Notes under the pieces: model-generated
What the model was told of the DNA's origin: nothing
Database searches by the model: none
The model's input: only the letters and a program-made list of their open reading frames with translations
NCBI GenBank assembly: GCA_964351495.1
Contig: CAYGOC010000011.1
Location: 5,555 to 69,554 of the forward strand
DNA length: 64,000 nt
From: CAYGOC01 sp964351495
GTDB taxonomy: Bacteria > Chlamydiota > Chlamydiia > Chlamydiales > SM23-39
Direction: 5' to 3'
Shown here: piece after piece, positions 50,986 to 59,525 of the stretch
Numbering within the stretch: the first letter of the stretch is position 1
How the letters are laid out: every line of letters begins with the position of its first letter
Translations under genes and position numbers: made by a program

Positions 50986-51416
50986 CTTTTCTCTTTTTTA
51001 TAGGAAGTCAAAGTAGCCTCTGTTTCGAGCATATCCACCAAAAAGCTTTGTAAGACTTTCAAGACATATTTAGGAGTATTATATACCCCGGTGGTACTAA
51101 AAACAATTTCCAGCTGGGGTTTGTCATTTTGATTCAGGGCAATTAAAACATAGGTTATGGGGTCTTCCCCTTCCATTTTAGGAATAATCCAGATAGCAAA
51201 CTGCTCATTAAAAAGAGTGACCTTTTCTAGGCTCTCTATTACGTGAAAATACTGAGTAAGTTCGCTTGTGCTATCTTCTTCTTCATGGATATTTTCTAGA
51301 ATGCGCATCTCTTGTAAAAGAGGAAGATCTACATTGACAATCCCGTCATGAGCCCAGTCTTGAAGGTTTTTTGTAAATGATTGATATACCTCTTCCAATT
51401 GCAAGGGGTTCAACAT
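50982..51416 (-). CDS. Hypothetical acidic protein next to rsbW (CT550 position)
   Basis: A 144-residue acidic, cytoplasmic alpha/beta protein. It starts with helices (LQLEEVYQSFTKNLQDWAHDG), has a central beta part (FAIWIIPKMEGEDPITYVLIAL, then QLEIVFSTTGVYNTP) and ends with a long helix (YVLKVLQSFLVDMLETEATL). The strand-helix order and acidity look like small type III secretion chaperones or YbjN-like folds, but I see no decisive motif. C. trachomatis has a hypothetical gene, CT550, in this place between rsbW and dacF. The ATG at 51416 follows AAGGAGG on its strand, a strong ribosome site. It converges on rsbW by four bases. Confidence 0.68.
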   Translation of the reverse strand: MLNPLQLEEVYQSFTKNLQDWAHDGIVNVDLPLLQEMRILENIHEEEDSTSELTQYFHVIESLEKVTLFNEQFAIWIIPKMEGEDPITYVLIALNQNDKPQLEIVFSTTGVYNTPKYVLKVLQSFLVDMLETEATLTSYKKEKS

Positions 51417-51614
51417 CCCTTCCTCCTTCTTTCAGCCCTTAAGTAGATGGTAACTAAAAAAAAACAAGAATGTCAAGTTTCTTTTTATTTTATAACAATA
51501 AACGGAGCTTTATTTTGTTTTTTTTATAAAATTGTTTTTCTATAAAAATAAGTAAAGAAGAAATGAAAAATCTGTTTAACCTGTTTGTTTTTAGAAAGTT
51601 AAAATAGGGGCCTT

Positions 51615-52823
51615 GTGTTTAAACAGAAAAAGGGGCTAATCTTTAAAGATATGTTATTTCTCTTGTTAAGTTTGCTTCCCATTTTCTCTTTGTGTCCTTT
51701 TGAAAGAAAGGTCTCTGCAAACTCTGCAATTCTTATGAATGCGGATACGGGGGCGGTTCTTTTTGAGAAAAAAGCGTATGAACCTGTTTTTCCGGCTAGC
51801 TTAACGAAGCTGGTTACTGTGGTGTACGTTTTAGAAAAAAAAGAGTTAGACTTTTTTGCGCTCCATGTTCCTTCAGAGGAGGCTTTGTCTATTGTTTCTG
51901 ATATAAAAAGGGAAAAAGACTTTTCTGCCTATCCTGCCCATATTTTGGAATACGGGGGAATCAATATGGGGATTTTCCGAGGAGAAAAACTGCCTGTCTG
52001 GGCCCTCATTTATGGAACCTTGATTTCTTCTTTTAATGATACGAGTAATGCTTTGGCTGAATTTGTATCCGGTTCCGTTCCAGAGTTTATGGAGGAGTTG
52101 AACGGCTATTTATCTTGCGTAGGTTGCCAAGATACTTTCTTTAAAAATCCTCATGGACTTCATCATCCGGAACATAAAACCACTGCTTATGATCTTGCGA
52201 AAGTAGGGCAGATTGCTCTAAAAAATCCCCATATTCGGGAGATGGCTAAAATGGTCTCTTTTTCTCTTCCTGCTACGAACAAAAGAAAAGCCCAAACATT
52301 CTTACAAACCAATAGACTCGTAAAGCCGGGCACGAAATATTATTATCCTTATGCGTTGGGATTAAAAACAGGCTATACATCGAAAGCACAAAAAAATCTG
52401 ATGGCTGCAGCAGAAAAAGAAGGGAGAACTCTAATAGCGGTTCTTTTAGGGTGCCCTACTAGAGAGAGTAGGTATGAAGACGCGATAGCTCTTTTTGAAA
52501 CAGCTTTTGCAGAGGAAAAAAAAGAAGAGACTCTTTTTACTTTTGGAAAAACCTTTAGTAAAGAGATAAAAGGAGCTTCGTCTTTTTTAGAAGCATTTTT
52601 GAAAGAAGAGATAACTATTTCTTATTACCCTTCTGAAAAGCCTCTTTTAAAAGCGTATGTATCTTGGGAACCCCTTAAGCCTCCTATAAAAGTAGGACAA
52701 AAAGTGGCGACCTTAATGGTAAAAGATGGGGAAAGACTTCTTGTAGAAAAACCTCTTTTTGCCAAAAAGAAGGTGGGGTATACCTTTTTAGGGTATCTAG
52801 CTAGTTTTTTTAAAAATGAGTAA
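51615..52823 (+). CDS. dacF: D-alanyl-D-alanine carboxypeptidase (DacF-type PBP)
   Basis: Low-molecular-weight penicillin-binding protein that trims peptide stems of peptidoglycan; chlamydiae use it during division. The 402-residue product has a signal peptide (LLFLLLSLLPIFSLCPF region), the active-site SxxK in FPASLTKLVTVVY near residue 60, SxN in SSFNDTSNALAEF (second motif), and KTG in LGLKTGYTSKAQ near 250, followed by the beta-sandwich C-terminal domain and a basic, hydrophobic end (YTFLGYLASFFK) that may anchor it. The start is GTG 51615 after AGGGGCC. The 198 bases upstream are extremely AT-rich. C. trachomatis dacF (CT551) has the same position. Convergent with ksgA, 14-base overlap. 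Confidence 0.94.
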   Translation: MFKQKKGLIFKDMLFLLLSLLPIFSLCPFERKVSANSAILMNADTGAVLFEKKAYEPVFPASLTKLVTVVYVLEKKELDFFALHVPSEEALSIVSDIKREKDFSAYPAHILEYGGINMGIFRGEKLPVWALIYGTLISSFNDTSNALAEFVSGSVPEFMEELNGYLSCVGCQDTFFKNPHGLHHPEHKTTAYDLAKVGQIALKNPHIREMAKMVSFSLPATNKRKAQTFLQTNRLVKPGTKYYYPYALGLKTGYTSKAQKNLMAAAEKEGRTLIAVLLGCPTRESRYEDAIALFETAFAEEKKEETLFTFGKTFSKEIKGASSFLEAFLKEEITISYYPSEKPLLKAYVSWEPLKPPIKVGQKVATLMVKDGERLLVEKPLFAKKKVGYTFLGYLASFFKNE

Positions 52824-53547
52824 ATAGAAAAAAAAGTTCCTCTTTTGTGCACTCTTCTACCCTTTTTTGTAGGATTACGCCTGTATATTCAAAACGGGAA
52901 TATTTTTCAGGAAAGAAGAGCTTTAAAGAGGAAGAGAGCTTTTTTCTTTTTCCTTGGTAAAGTTTTTGTAAAAACTGGAAGAAGGCTTTCTTATCTATAG
53001 TTCTTTCCGGAAAAAATGAAAGAGAAAATACGGCAGAGTCAACGAGAGGATTAGGAGAAAATGCCTTTTTTGAAACCACAAAAAGAGGCTCTACTTTGCT
53101 AAAACAAGAAACAAAAGTTGCTATAAGACTTTTTGGAGAAAGCAGTTTTTCTACAAGTTCTTTTTGCAGCATGAAAAGGGCTTTTAAAAAGAGATGGCTA
53201 TGTATGATGATGATATACAAAATCTCTTGGCTTAAATGGTAGGGCAAGTTCCCAAACACTTGGGTTTTCCCTTTTGGTAAAAAAGAAAAATCAAAAGAAA
53301 GAATGTCTTCTTGAAACACGTGTAAAAGAGGATGTTTTTTTTGTAGGTCTTTAGCAAGCGCATCATCTTTTTCGATAGCCCAGAACTGAAAGAAAGACCT
53401 ATTATAGACTTCTTTTGTAAGTGCTCCTTTCCCGGGACCGATTTCTAAAAAACAAGAACTTTCTCCGAATTGAAGGTAAGAAAGAATTTTTTGTATAACG
53501 AAAGGTTCTTGTAAAAAAAACTGAGAGAGACTCTTTTTTGCTCTCAT
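52810..53547 (-). CDS. rsmA: 16S rRNA dimethyladenosine transferase (KsgA/RsmA)
   Basis: Dimethylates two adjacent adenines in helix 45 of 16S rRNA. Start MRAKKSLSQFFLQEPFVIQKI is the family pattern (LGQNFL-like), motif I is LEIGPGKGALTKEV, the acidic residue after the second strand is in AIEKDDALA, motif IV is FGNLPYHLSQEILY, followed by the short C-terminal helical domain. At 245 residues it is at the low end of the family (about 265-275). It is preceded on the same strand by the SurA-like gene (3-base gap), the same neighbours as C. trachomatis CT354-CT355. Confidence 0.94.
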   Translation of the reverse strand: MRAKKSLSQFFLQEPFVIQKILSYLQFGESSCFLEIGPGKGALTKEVYNRSFFQFWAIEKDDALAKDLQKKHPLLHVFQEDILSFDFSFLPKGKTQVFGNLPYHLSQEILYIIIIHSHLFLKALFMLQKELVEKLLSPKSLIATFVSCFSKVEPLFVVSKKAFSPNPLVDSAVFSLSFFPERTIDKKAFFQFLQKLYQGKRKKLSSSLKLFFPEKYSRFEYTGVILQKRVEECTKEELFFLFTHF

Positions 53548-53550
53548 AAG

Positions 53551-54594
53551 TTACTGTAAGGAAAAAGGCTCAAAGTTTTCAGAAAGATAGGTCTGAATAT
53601 TGTGTTTATAGATTTTTTTTAGTTTTTCTAAATAAACCTGAGAAGCTTCTTCTGCTTTTTTCTGAAAAACTTCCTCTCTCAAAGAAGAAGAGAGCGCTTC
53701 AAAAGAAGCTCCTTGTGTTTCTTTTTTTTCTTGTAGGTAAAAAAGGCGAAAAAATGAAGACCCTTTTTGAGAGAATTCAATAGGAGGAGAAAACTCTTTT
53801 TCTTTGAGAGGAGCTAAAGCACTAAAAAAAGAAGAGGAAAGATCTTCTTTTTTTTGGGTGAAAAGAGAAGAGACTTGAACAGAAGACTCTTTATAGGCCT
53901 TTTTGAGTTCGTCTAAAGATACCTTTGAGCTATCTAAATCAGAGGTGTAGTTTACAAGAGATAAAGCAGTTTCTTCGGCTAGTTTTTTTGCCTCTTCTTT
54001 TGATCCGGCTTTTACTGTAACCACTCTATATAGAAACTCTTCAGAAGAAGGGTTCTTTTCTAAGTGAGCTTGATAGGCGTTCCAGATCCCTTCAGGGGTA
54101 ACTTTTTGTTGGGCTTTATAGTGAACAAAAAAGCCCAGCATTTTTTGTACTAAAAGTTCTTTGCGGGTTATGTCCCAAGCTTCTTCATAGTCGAGCTTTA
54201 GTTTTTCTAATGTTTTTCGAGAATTAGGTCCAAATCTATTTTCAAATTCCTCTCGAATCTCTCCATCGGGAAGTTTTACCTCTTTTTTGGAAGCATCCAA
54301 CAAAATAAGCTCTGTATGTATTAAATCTTGCAAAACCGCTTTCCAGCTATTTTTATAAAACTGATATCTTGCCATCGTTTTATCTTTTAGCTCGGGATAT
54401 ATTCTGTAAAACTGCATGTCGAGTCTTTTTACCACATCAAATACGGTAATGGGTTTATCCTGTATTTTTGCTAAAAGGGCATTGTGAATTACAAGAGAAG
54501 GTTCTTCTTGCTCTAAAGAAAAAGAAGGAGGAGAGAGAAGAGGGTTTGCTTGCAGTAGGGAAAAAGCACAAACTAGTAAAAAGAAAAAACGCAT
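53551..54594 (-). CDS. SurA-like periplasmic chaperone (CT355 position)
   Basis: Exported protein of about 347 residues with a signal peptide (MRFFFLLVCAFSLLQANP), a SurA N-terminal domain (LLAKIQDKPITVFDVVKRLDMQFYRIYPELK, followed by VLQDLIHTELILLDASKKEV), the LPDGEIREEFENRF segment characteristic of SurA-type chaperones and a helical remainder; the parvulin isomerase domains are reduced or absent, replaced by a Lys/Glu/Ser-rich stretch. It likely escorts outer membrane proteins. ATG 54594 is chosen for the signal peptide; the frame continues to 54657 inside rsmB. In C. trachomatis CT355 stands beside kgsA (CT354). It overlaps nothing downstream and lies 3 bases from rsmA. Confidence 0.8.
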   Translation of the reverse strand: MRFFFLLVCAFSLLQANPLLSPPSFSLEQEEPSLVIHNALLAKIQDKPITVFDVVKRLDMQFYRIYPELKDKTMARYQFYKNSWKAVLQDLIHTELILLDASKKEVKLPDGEIREEFENRFGPNSRKTLEKLKLDYEEAWDITRKELLVQKMLGFFVHYKAQQKVTPEGIWNAYQAHLEKNPSSEEFLYRVVTVKAGSKEEAKKLAEETALSLVNYTSDLDSSKVSLDELKKAYKESSVQVSSLFTQKKEDLSSSFFSALAPLKEKEFSPPIEFSQKGSSFFRLFYLQEKKETQGASFEALSSSLREEVFQKKAEEASQVYLEKLKKIYKHNIQTYLSENFEPFSLQ

Positions 54595-54643
54595 AAGAAA
54601 ACCTTCTAGGTACAAGGATAGGGTAACAAAGAGCTTTTTTTTT

Positions 54644-55759
54644 CTAAAGCTTTTCAAAAGAGGCTACAAAAAAGCCGTCTCCTTCTTTTCGTTTGGGAAG
54701 GGTTTTTTGAAAGGGAGCTCGTAGTTTTAGGGGTAATTGAGAAAGGAAAAAATTTGCTTGTTCTTCATTTTCTTCTTGTAAAATAGAACAGGTCATATAA
54801 AAAATTTTGCCACCCTTTTTTAGATAAGAAAAGGCTTTAATAAAGATAGCTCTTTGCGTTTCTTTTAAAGAAGAGAGAAGCTCTTTAGTTATAGTATATT
54901 TTCTGTCTGGGTTCCTTCTTAAAGAACCACTCCCGGAACAGGGTACATCTACTAGCACAATATCTATTTTTCCCAGAAATGGAAGAAGGCTCTCTTCTGT
55001 AGAAAAGATCTGAAAAGACGTAACCCCAGCCCTGGTAAGTCTTTTTTTTGCCTCTTCTAAACTATTTTTCCTTATATCATACAAAAACAAATGGGGACTT
55101 TTCATGAAAGGAGCTATTGCTAAAGACTTTCCACCCGATCCTGCACAAAAATCGAGTAGAGATTCTCCTTCTTTGGGAGAGACTAAAAGGGAAGCTTTTT
55201 GGCTGCTTTCATCTTGGATTTCAAAAAGACCCTCCTTGTATTCTGTAAGAGAGGTTAAGGGAGCATTTTTTTCAAAGAAAAGAGAGAAAGGAGATTCTTT
55301 TCCTTTCCATATGGGAAAGGTTTCTTTCCATTTTTCAAAAAGAAATTCCCGTGTAGTTTTTATAGGATTTATCCGAACTGTAGGATAGGCTTTTTCGTTC
55401 AAGATTGTACACAAGGTAAAAGCGTTTTCTTCTCCATATTCTTGTACTAACTTCTCCCAAAAAAACAGGGGAAAGCTTTGCTTTTTATAAGGAGCTAAAG
55501 TGGCGTATAGGGGATTTGTTTCGATCCCTTTTGCTAAAAGAGTTTTCTTTTCCTCCCAAGAAGAATGAGGAAGAAGCTCTTCTAAAAGGAGTTTGTTTCG
55601 AATTAGCTTATATACGGCCTCAGAGATAACTCTCCTATCGCGTGCTCCTAAAAATTTTCTATTTAGGAAATACTTACGTACAAAAAGATCTAGAGGAACT
55701 TCCGTTTTTTCCCAAAGCTCCAAAAGTAAAAAGAGGTGTTTTTCTTGAAAAGGATTCAT
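54644..55759 (-). CDS. rsmB: 16S rRNA (cytosine-5) methyltransferase RsmB/NOL1-NOP2-Sun family
   Basis: SAM-dependent RNA m5C methyltransferase of 371 residues. An N-terminal NusB-like helical domain (ARDRRVISEAVYKLIRNKLL) is followed by the linker with FEIQDESSQKASLLV, motif I LLDFCAGSGGKSLAIA, the catalytic Pro-Cys in VLVDVPCSGSGSLRRNPD, and the second Cys in YMTCSILQEENEEQA. The domain order is that of RsmB (Fmu); C. trachomatis carries fmu (CT553) nearby. Its 3' end precedes the SurA-like signal peptide by 50 bases, and its start is divergent from the DoxX-like gene. Confidence 0.92.
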   Translation of the reverse strand: MNPFQEKHLFLLLELWEKTEVPLDLFVRKYFLNRKFLGARDRRVISEAVYKLIRNKLLLEELLPHSSWEEKKTLLAKGIETNPLYATLAPYKKQSFPLFFWEKLVQEYGEENAFTLCTILNEKAYPTVRINPIKTTREFLFEKWKETFPIWKGKESPFSLFFEKNAPLTSLTEYKEGLFEIQDESSQKASLLVSPKEGESLLDFCAGSGGKSLAIAPFMKSPHLFLYDIRKNSLEEAKKRLTRAGVTSFQIFSTEESLLPFLGKIDIVLVDVPCSGSGSLRRNPDRKYTITKELLSSLKETQRAIFIKAFSYLKKGGKIFYMTCSILQEENEEQANFFLSQLPLKLRAPFQKTLPKRKEGDGFFVASFEKL

Positions 55760-55891
55760 AATCTTACTGTTTTAAGAGGTATTATATATAAAAAGAAAAT
55801 ATAAAAGGGATTTTTTAATATAAAAATCGGAAGATAAAAAAATTTTTATCTTAATTTTGCAACTTTTTATTTTAGCTTCTCTTTCAGTTTC

Positions 55892-55919
55892 TTGAAAATT
55901 AAGGTCTTTTGTGTAAACT
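55892..55919 (+). promoter_or_regulatory. Candidate promoter of the DoxX-lnt-lpxC-fabZ-lpxA-fmt unit
   Basis: TTGAAA (55892-55897) and TAAACT (55914-55919) are separated by 16 bases, 24 bases before the GTG start at 55944. It is the best sigma70-like pair in the AT-rich gap 55760-55943. The genes behind it follow each other with gaps of only 3-23 bases, so this may drive the whole group. Confidence 0.45.
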
Positions 55920-55943
55920 GAGGAATATACTAGGGAGCTTTTT

Positions 55944-56411
55944 GTGAGAGGGATATGTATTTTTGGAGGGCGCTTTTTTTTAAGCCTTATTTTCTTGATA
56001 GCAGCTATTCAAAAAGGGGTAAACTGGAGGGGTACGGAGACAGAGTTAGTTCAGGCTCTATCTATGTGGCATACCCATTTTTCTGAGTTTTCCTTTTTAC
56101 AAGGGCTTATAGGGTTTGCCCCATTTCTTATGGTTTTGGGGATTTCTCTAGAAACCTTGGGAGTTTTTCTGGTTTTATTAAGCAAGAAATTTAAGTTGGG
56201 AGCCTTTTTTTTACTGCTATTTTTAATTCCAGCTACTTTCTTGTTTCACCCTTTTTGGTTTTTAGAGGGGGTTGAAAGAGATTTGCAAATTGTGATGTTT
56301 TTAAAAAATCTGGCAATAATGGGAGGCCTTTTTCTCCTTTTCTGTATAGAATCTTCGAAAAAGGGAAATCCTAATATGGAAAGCGCTAGTTTGCATAAAG
56401 AAGAAGATTAA
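55944..56411 (+). CDS. DoxX-like four-helix membrane protein
   Basis: A 155-residue integral membrane protein with four hydrophobic helices in the order of DoxX/DoxD-like proteins: FGGRFFLSLIFLIAAIQKG with the conserved Lys after helix 1, LIGFAPFLMVLGISLETLGVFLVLL, LGAFFLLLFLIPATFLFHPFWF (the family's typical F-HxFW) and IVMFLKNLAIMGGLFLLFCI. DoxX proteins take part in respiratory or redox membrane complexes, but the role of this one is open. The start is GTG 55944, twelve bases after AGGGAG. It heads a run of plus-strand genes; lnt starts 4 bases after its stop. Confidence 0.75.
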   Translation: MRGICIFGGRFFLSLIFLIAAIQKGVNWRGTETELVQALSMWHTHFSEFSFLQGLIGFAPFLMVLGISLETLGVFLVLLSKKFKLGAFFLLLFLIPATFLFHPFWFLEGVERDLQIVMFLKNLAIMGGLFLLFCIESSKKGNPNMESASLHKEED

Positions 56412-56415
56412 ACTT

Positions 56416-58092
56416 TTGAAAAAAACTCTCCTTTTGTTTTTTTTATCCTTTTTTCTTGTTGGATTAGGGCAACCTCTTTTTTCTTCCTATCTTAGTTTTT
56501 TTGCGGGGTTTTTAGGGTATGCTCTTTTTTGGTATGCTCTTTTTTCTTTTTCTACAAAAAGGGCTTTTTATCTTGGCTGGGGGTGGTTCTTTCTTGTTCA
56601 ACTTATTCAGCTTAAATGGATGGTCTCTTTTGAGTATCAAAGTGTTTTGATTCTTTTTGTGTATGTAATATTAGCCCTTCTCTTAGGGGTTCAGTTTGGG
56701 ATTTTTACCGCATTTATCCATCATTTTTTTACGAAAAAAAAAGCAAAGAGTTTTCTTCTTTTTGTAACAGCTTCTTTTTTGTGGGTATTTTTTGAGGAGA
56801 TCCGCCTTTTTGTTTTGAGCGGATTTTCTTGGAATCCTGTGGGTCTTGCCTTAAGTGCCAATGTATTTAGTAGACAGATGGCTTCTTTGTTTGGGGTATA
56901 TGGGTTAAGTTTTTGGGTGATTTTCACGAATCTCTGGGGAGCTAAAGCGTTATTTACAAGAGAGAAAAAAGTCTTTTTTTTATGGGGGATCTGTGCTTTA
57001 ACCCCTTTTTTATGGGGAAAAAGCTATCTTTTACTACAAAGTCAAAAGATAGAAAAAGGGATCCCTTTTTCTGTTCTTTTAGTACAAACAGCTTTACGTC
57101 CGGAAGAAAAATCGCCCCATTTTTCTTGGGAGAAGTTTCTTTCTCCTTATGTGCAGTGGAAACGAATCTTTGAAGAAGTACAAAAGCAGAAAAACAAGCT
57201 TGATTTAGTAGTGCTTCCTGAAATAGCTCTCCCTTTTGGGACTTTTCAGCCCGTGTATCCTTTAAAAGAAATAGAGGCTCTTTGGAAAGAGGTATTTTCT
57301 TCTGATATACACACTTTTGCGCCGCTCTCTTACTCCTACGGGGAAATAAGAGAGGGAAAATTCTTTGTAAGTAACGCTTTTATATTACAGTCTTTAGCAA
57401 ATGCTTTTTCCTGTGAGTGGGTAGCTGGGTTAGAAACGTATGATCCTTTTGTGAAAAGGGGATATAACGCGGCTTTTTACTTTGCTCCCGGGAAAGAAGA
57501 AGTTTTTAGATATGAAAAACGAGTTTTAGTTCCTATTGGGGAGTATATACCTTATAGGTGGGCTAAAAAATGGGCTAGAGAGTTTGGGATAGAAGGGTCT
57601 TTTTCCTTTGGGAAAACGGCCAAAATCTTTTCCAAAAAAAACCCTTTTTCCGTCTCTATTTGTTATGAGGAGACCTATCCTTATCTTATAAGGGAAGGGA
57701 GAAAGTTGGGAGCAGAGTTTTTGGTAAACCTTTCTAATGATGCGTGGTTTCCTAAAACAACGCTGGCTATGCAACACTATTTTCACGGGATGCTGCGATC
57801 TGTTGAAAATGGAGTATTTTGTTTGAGAGCTACTAATACAGGAGTTACAGCAGCTGTAGATCCTTTTGGAAGGGAAAGGGCGAGCTTTTTAAAAGAAGAC
57901 CCGAAAAGAGAAGAAACATATGGTTCTCTTTTAGTCTCCTTTCCTATGGCTTCTCTTTTTACTTTGTATACTTTTTGGGGGGAGCTTCCTCTTCTTTTGG
58001 GAGGGTTTTTTTGTGTTGTTATTTTTGGCTTTCATATTAGAAATAGGTCTTGCTCAAAAAAAGGAAATTGGCTTACCTTCTTGAAGACGTAA
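56416..58092 (+). CDS. lnt: Apolipoprotein N-acyltransferase
   Basis: Inner-membrane enzyme that adds the third acyl chain to lipoproteins. The 558-residue protein has about seven TM helices and a periplasmic nitrilase-like domain with the triad Glu in VVLPEIALPFG, Lys in YEKRVLVPIGEYIPY and Cys in VSICYEETYP, plus the loop FLVNLSNDAWFPKTTLAMQHY and RATNTGVTAAVDPFG. The start is TTG 56416, directly after the DoxX-like gene. It is CT534 (cutE) in C. trachomatis, with the same neighbours downstream. Its substrates in this window would include the LptE-like protein and the 42-residue lipoprotein. Confidence 0.95.
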   Translation: MKKTLLLFFLSFFLVGLGQPLFSSYLSFFAGFLGYALFWYALFSFSTKRAFYLGWGWFFLVQLIQLKWMVSFEYQSVLILFVYVILALLLGVQFGIFTAFIHHFFTKKKAKSFLLFVTASFLWVFFEEIRLFVLSGFSWNPVGLALSANVFSRQMASLFGVYGLSFWVIFTNLWGAKALFTREKKVFFLWGICALTPFLWGKSYLLLQSQKIEKGIPFSVLLVQTALRPEEKSPHFSWEKFLSPYVQWKRIFEEVQKQKNKLDLVVLPEIALPFGTFQPVYPLKEIEALWKEVFSSDIHTFAPLSYSYGEIREGKFFVSNAFILQSLANAFSCEWVAGLETYDPFVKRGYNAAFYFAPGKEEVFRYEKRVLVPIGEYIPYRWAKKWAREFGIEGSFSFGKTAKIFSKKNPFSVSICYEETYPYLIREGRKLGAEFLVNLSNDAWFPKTTLAMQHYFHGMLRSVENGVFCLRATNTGVTAAVDPFGRERASFLKEDPKREETYGSLLVSFPMASLFTLYTFWGELPLLLGGFFCVVIFGFHIRNRSCSKKGNWLTFLKT

Positions 58093-58113
58093 ATTGAAGG
58101 GAAATAGCTTGTT

Positions 58114-59034
58114 TTGACGGTTCTTCCGAACAAAAGAGAAGTACAAAAAAGATCTCATCCCATTTCTACGGAAAAGGTAGAATCCTCTCTATTTTACTCT
58201 ACTTTAAGCAAAGAAGTATTTCACGAAGGTGTAGGACTTTTTAGCGGGGTGAAGGTGCAGATGAGGCTTTTGCCGGCTAAAGTAGGAACGGGGGTGGTTT
58301 TTCAAAGAGTTGATTTGCCCCATACTCCTTTAATTCCAGCCTCTCTTGATTTCGTCCACAAAACTCCCAGATGCACTATTTTAGGCAATAAGGACGCGTG
58401 CGTTCAAACTGTGGAACATCTGCTGTCTGCTTTGTATTCTTTGAAGGTAGATAATGTTATTATTCAGCTAGATGGTCCTGAAGTTCCTATAGGAGATGGT
58501 AGTGCGCAGACTTTTGTTTCCTTAATAGAAAAAGCGGGGCTTTCTTTTTTTTCTGAGCAAAAACAAACTTTTCACATAAAAGAGATTGTAGGTTTTTCTT
58601 ATAAAGATACTCATCTAATAGCGCTACCTAGTGATACATTTCAAGTGAGCTACACCTTAGATTATCCTCAATCCTCTTGCATCGGATCACAATACTTTTC
58701 TTTAGCTATAAATGAAGAGAGCTATAAAAAAGAGATAGCTTCTTCTAGAACTTTTTCCCTTTATGAAGAGTTAAAAGAGATGTTGGATAAAGGGCTTTTG
58801 CAAGAAGCGGGGCTGCAAAATGGGGTAGTCATTCAAGAAGACAAGGTGCTCAATCCGGAAGGGCTTAGGTATAAAAATGAGATGGTTCGTCATAAGATCT
58901 TAGATCTTTTAGGAGATTTGTCCTTGCTAGGAATCTCTTTTGTAGCGCATATTATCGCTATTCGTTCAGGACATTTTTCGAATGTGGCCTTTGCTAAAAA
59001 ATTAAAACAGTTCCTCCAAAAAGGAGTTTATTAA
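58114..59034 (+). CDS. lpxC: UDP-3-O-acyl-N-acetylglucosamine deacetylase
   Basis: Zinc enzyme of the committed step of lipid A synthesis. Zinc and catalytic residues are visible: His in QTVEHLLSALYSLKVDN, Glu/Asp region LDGPEVPIGDGSAQTF, and the C-terminal RHKILDLLGDLSLLG with zinc His and Asp, then the catalytic His in RSGHFSNVAFAK. The 306-residue length is normal. It starts at TTG 58114 (the N-terminal 25 residues are unlike the family; ribosome site GGGAAATAGC is weak). Followed 3 bases later by fabZ. The order lnt-lpxC-fabZ-lpxA-fmt equals CT534-CT530. Confidence 0.96.
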   Translation: MTVLPNKREVQKRSHPISTEKVESSLFYSTLSKEVFHEGVGLFSGVKVQMRLLPAKVGTGVVFQRVDLPHTPLIPASLDFVHKTPRCTILGNKDACVQTVEHLLSALYSLKVDNVIIQLDGPEVPIGDGSAQTFVSLIEKAGLSFFSEQKQTFHIKEIVGFSYKDTHLIALPSDTFQVSYTLDYPQSSCIGSQYFSLAINEESYKKEIASSRTFSLYEELKEMLDKGLLQEAGLQNGVVIQEDKVLNPEGLRYKNEMVRHKILDLLGDLSLLGISFVAHIIAIRSGHFSNVAFAKKLKQFLQKGVY

Positions 59035-59037
59035 GAC

Positions 59038-59502
59038 ATGAAAGAGATTAAGAAAACATCTTTGGTTTTTGGTCCCAAAGAGTTATCTGAAATTCTTCCC
59101 CATCGTTATCCTTTTTTGTTGGTAGATAAGATTATTTATCTTGATTTAGAAAAAGAGAAAATCATAGGGCAAAAGAATGTGACGATGAATGAAGCTTTTT
59201 TTCAAGGGCATTTTCCGGGGGCTCCTATTATGCCGGGGGTTCTTATCTTAGAAGCTTTGGCTCAAACGGGGGGTGTTTTAGTTCACCAAAAAGGGTACAA
59301 AACGAAAATAGCTGTTCTTTTAAACGTGGCAAAAGCAAAATTTAGAAGGCCTGTCCATCCTGGAGATACACTCTATTTGCACACGGAAGCAATTCATGTG
59401 AGCAAAATGGGAGGGAAGATGAGAGCGAGCGCTTTAGTAGAAGAAAAATTAGTAGTGGAAGCAGAGATGAGTTTTGCTTTAGTAGAGAAAAGTCAATTGT
59501 AG
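59038..59502 (+). CDS. fabZ: 3-hydroxyacyl-ACP dehydratase FabZ
   Basis: Hot-dog-fold dehydratase of fatty acid elongation, 154 residues. The active-site His and Glu are in QGHFPGAPIMPGVLILEALAQTGG near residues 56-72, and the entry motif is LPHRYPFLLVDKI near 20. It acts on hydroxyacyl-ACP, the same pool that LpxA draws on for lipid A, so its place between lpxC and lpxA is the common arrangement. Start ATG 59038 lies 3 bases after the lpxC stop. Confidence 0.97.
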   Translation: MKEIKKTSLVFGPKELSEILPHRYPFLLVDKIIYLDLEKEKIIGQKNVTMNEAFFQGHFPGAPIMPGVLILEALAQTGGVLVHQKGYKTKIAVLLNVAKAKFRRPVHPGDTLYLHTEAIHVSKMGGKMRASALVEEKLVVEAEMSFALVEKSQL

Positions 59503-59525
59503 AAAATTTAAAAAGTGGTTGTTTC

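Noticed and set aside
51515..51546. TTGTTT and TATAAA upstream of dacF
   Set aside because: The spacer is 20 bases, too long, and the whole region is A/T-rich so chance matches are expected.
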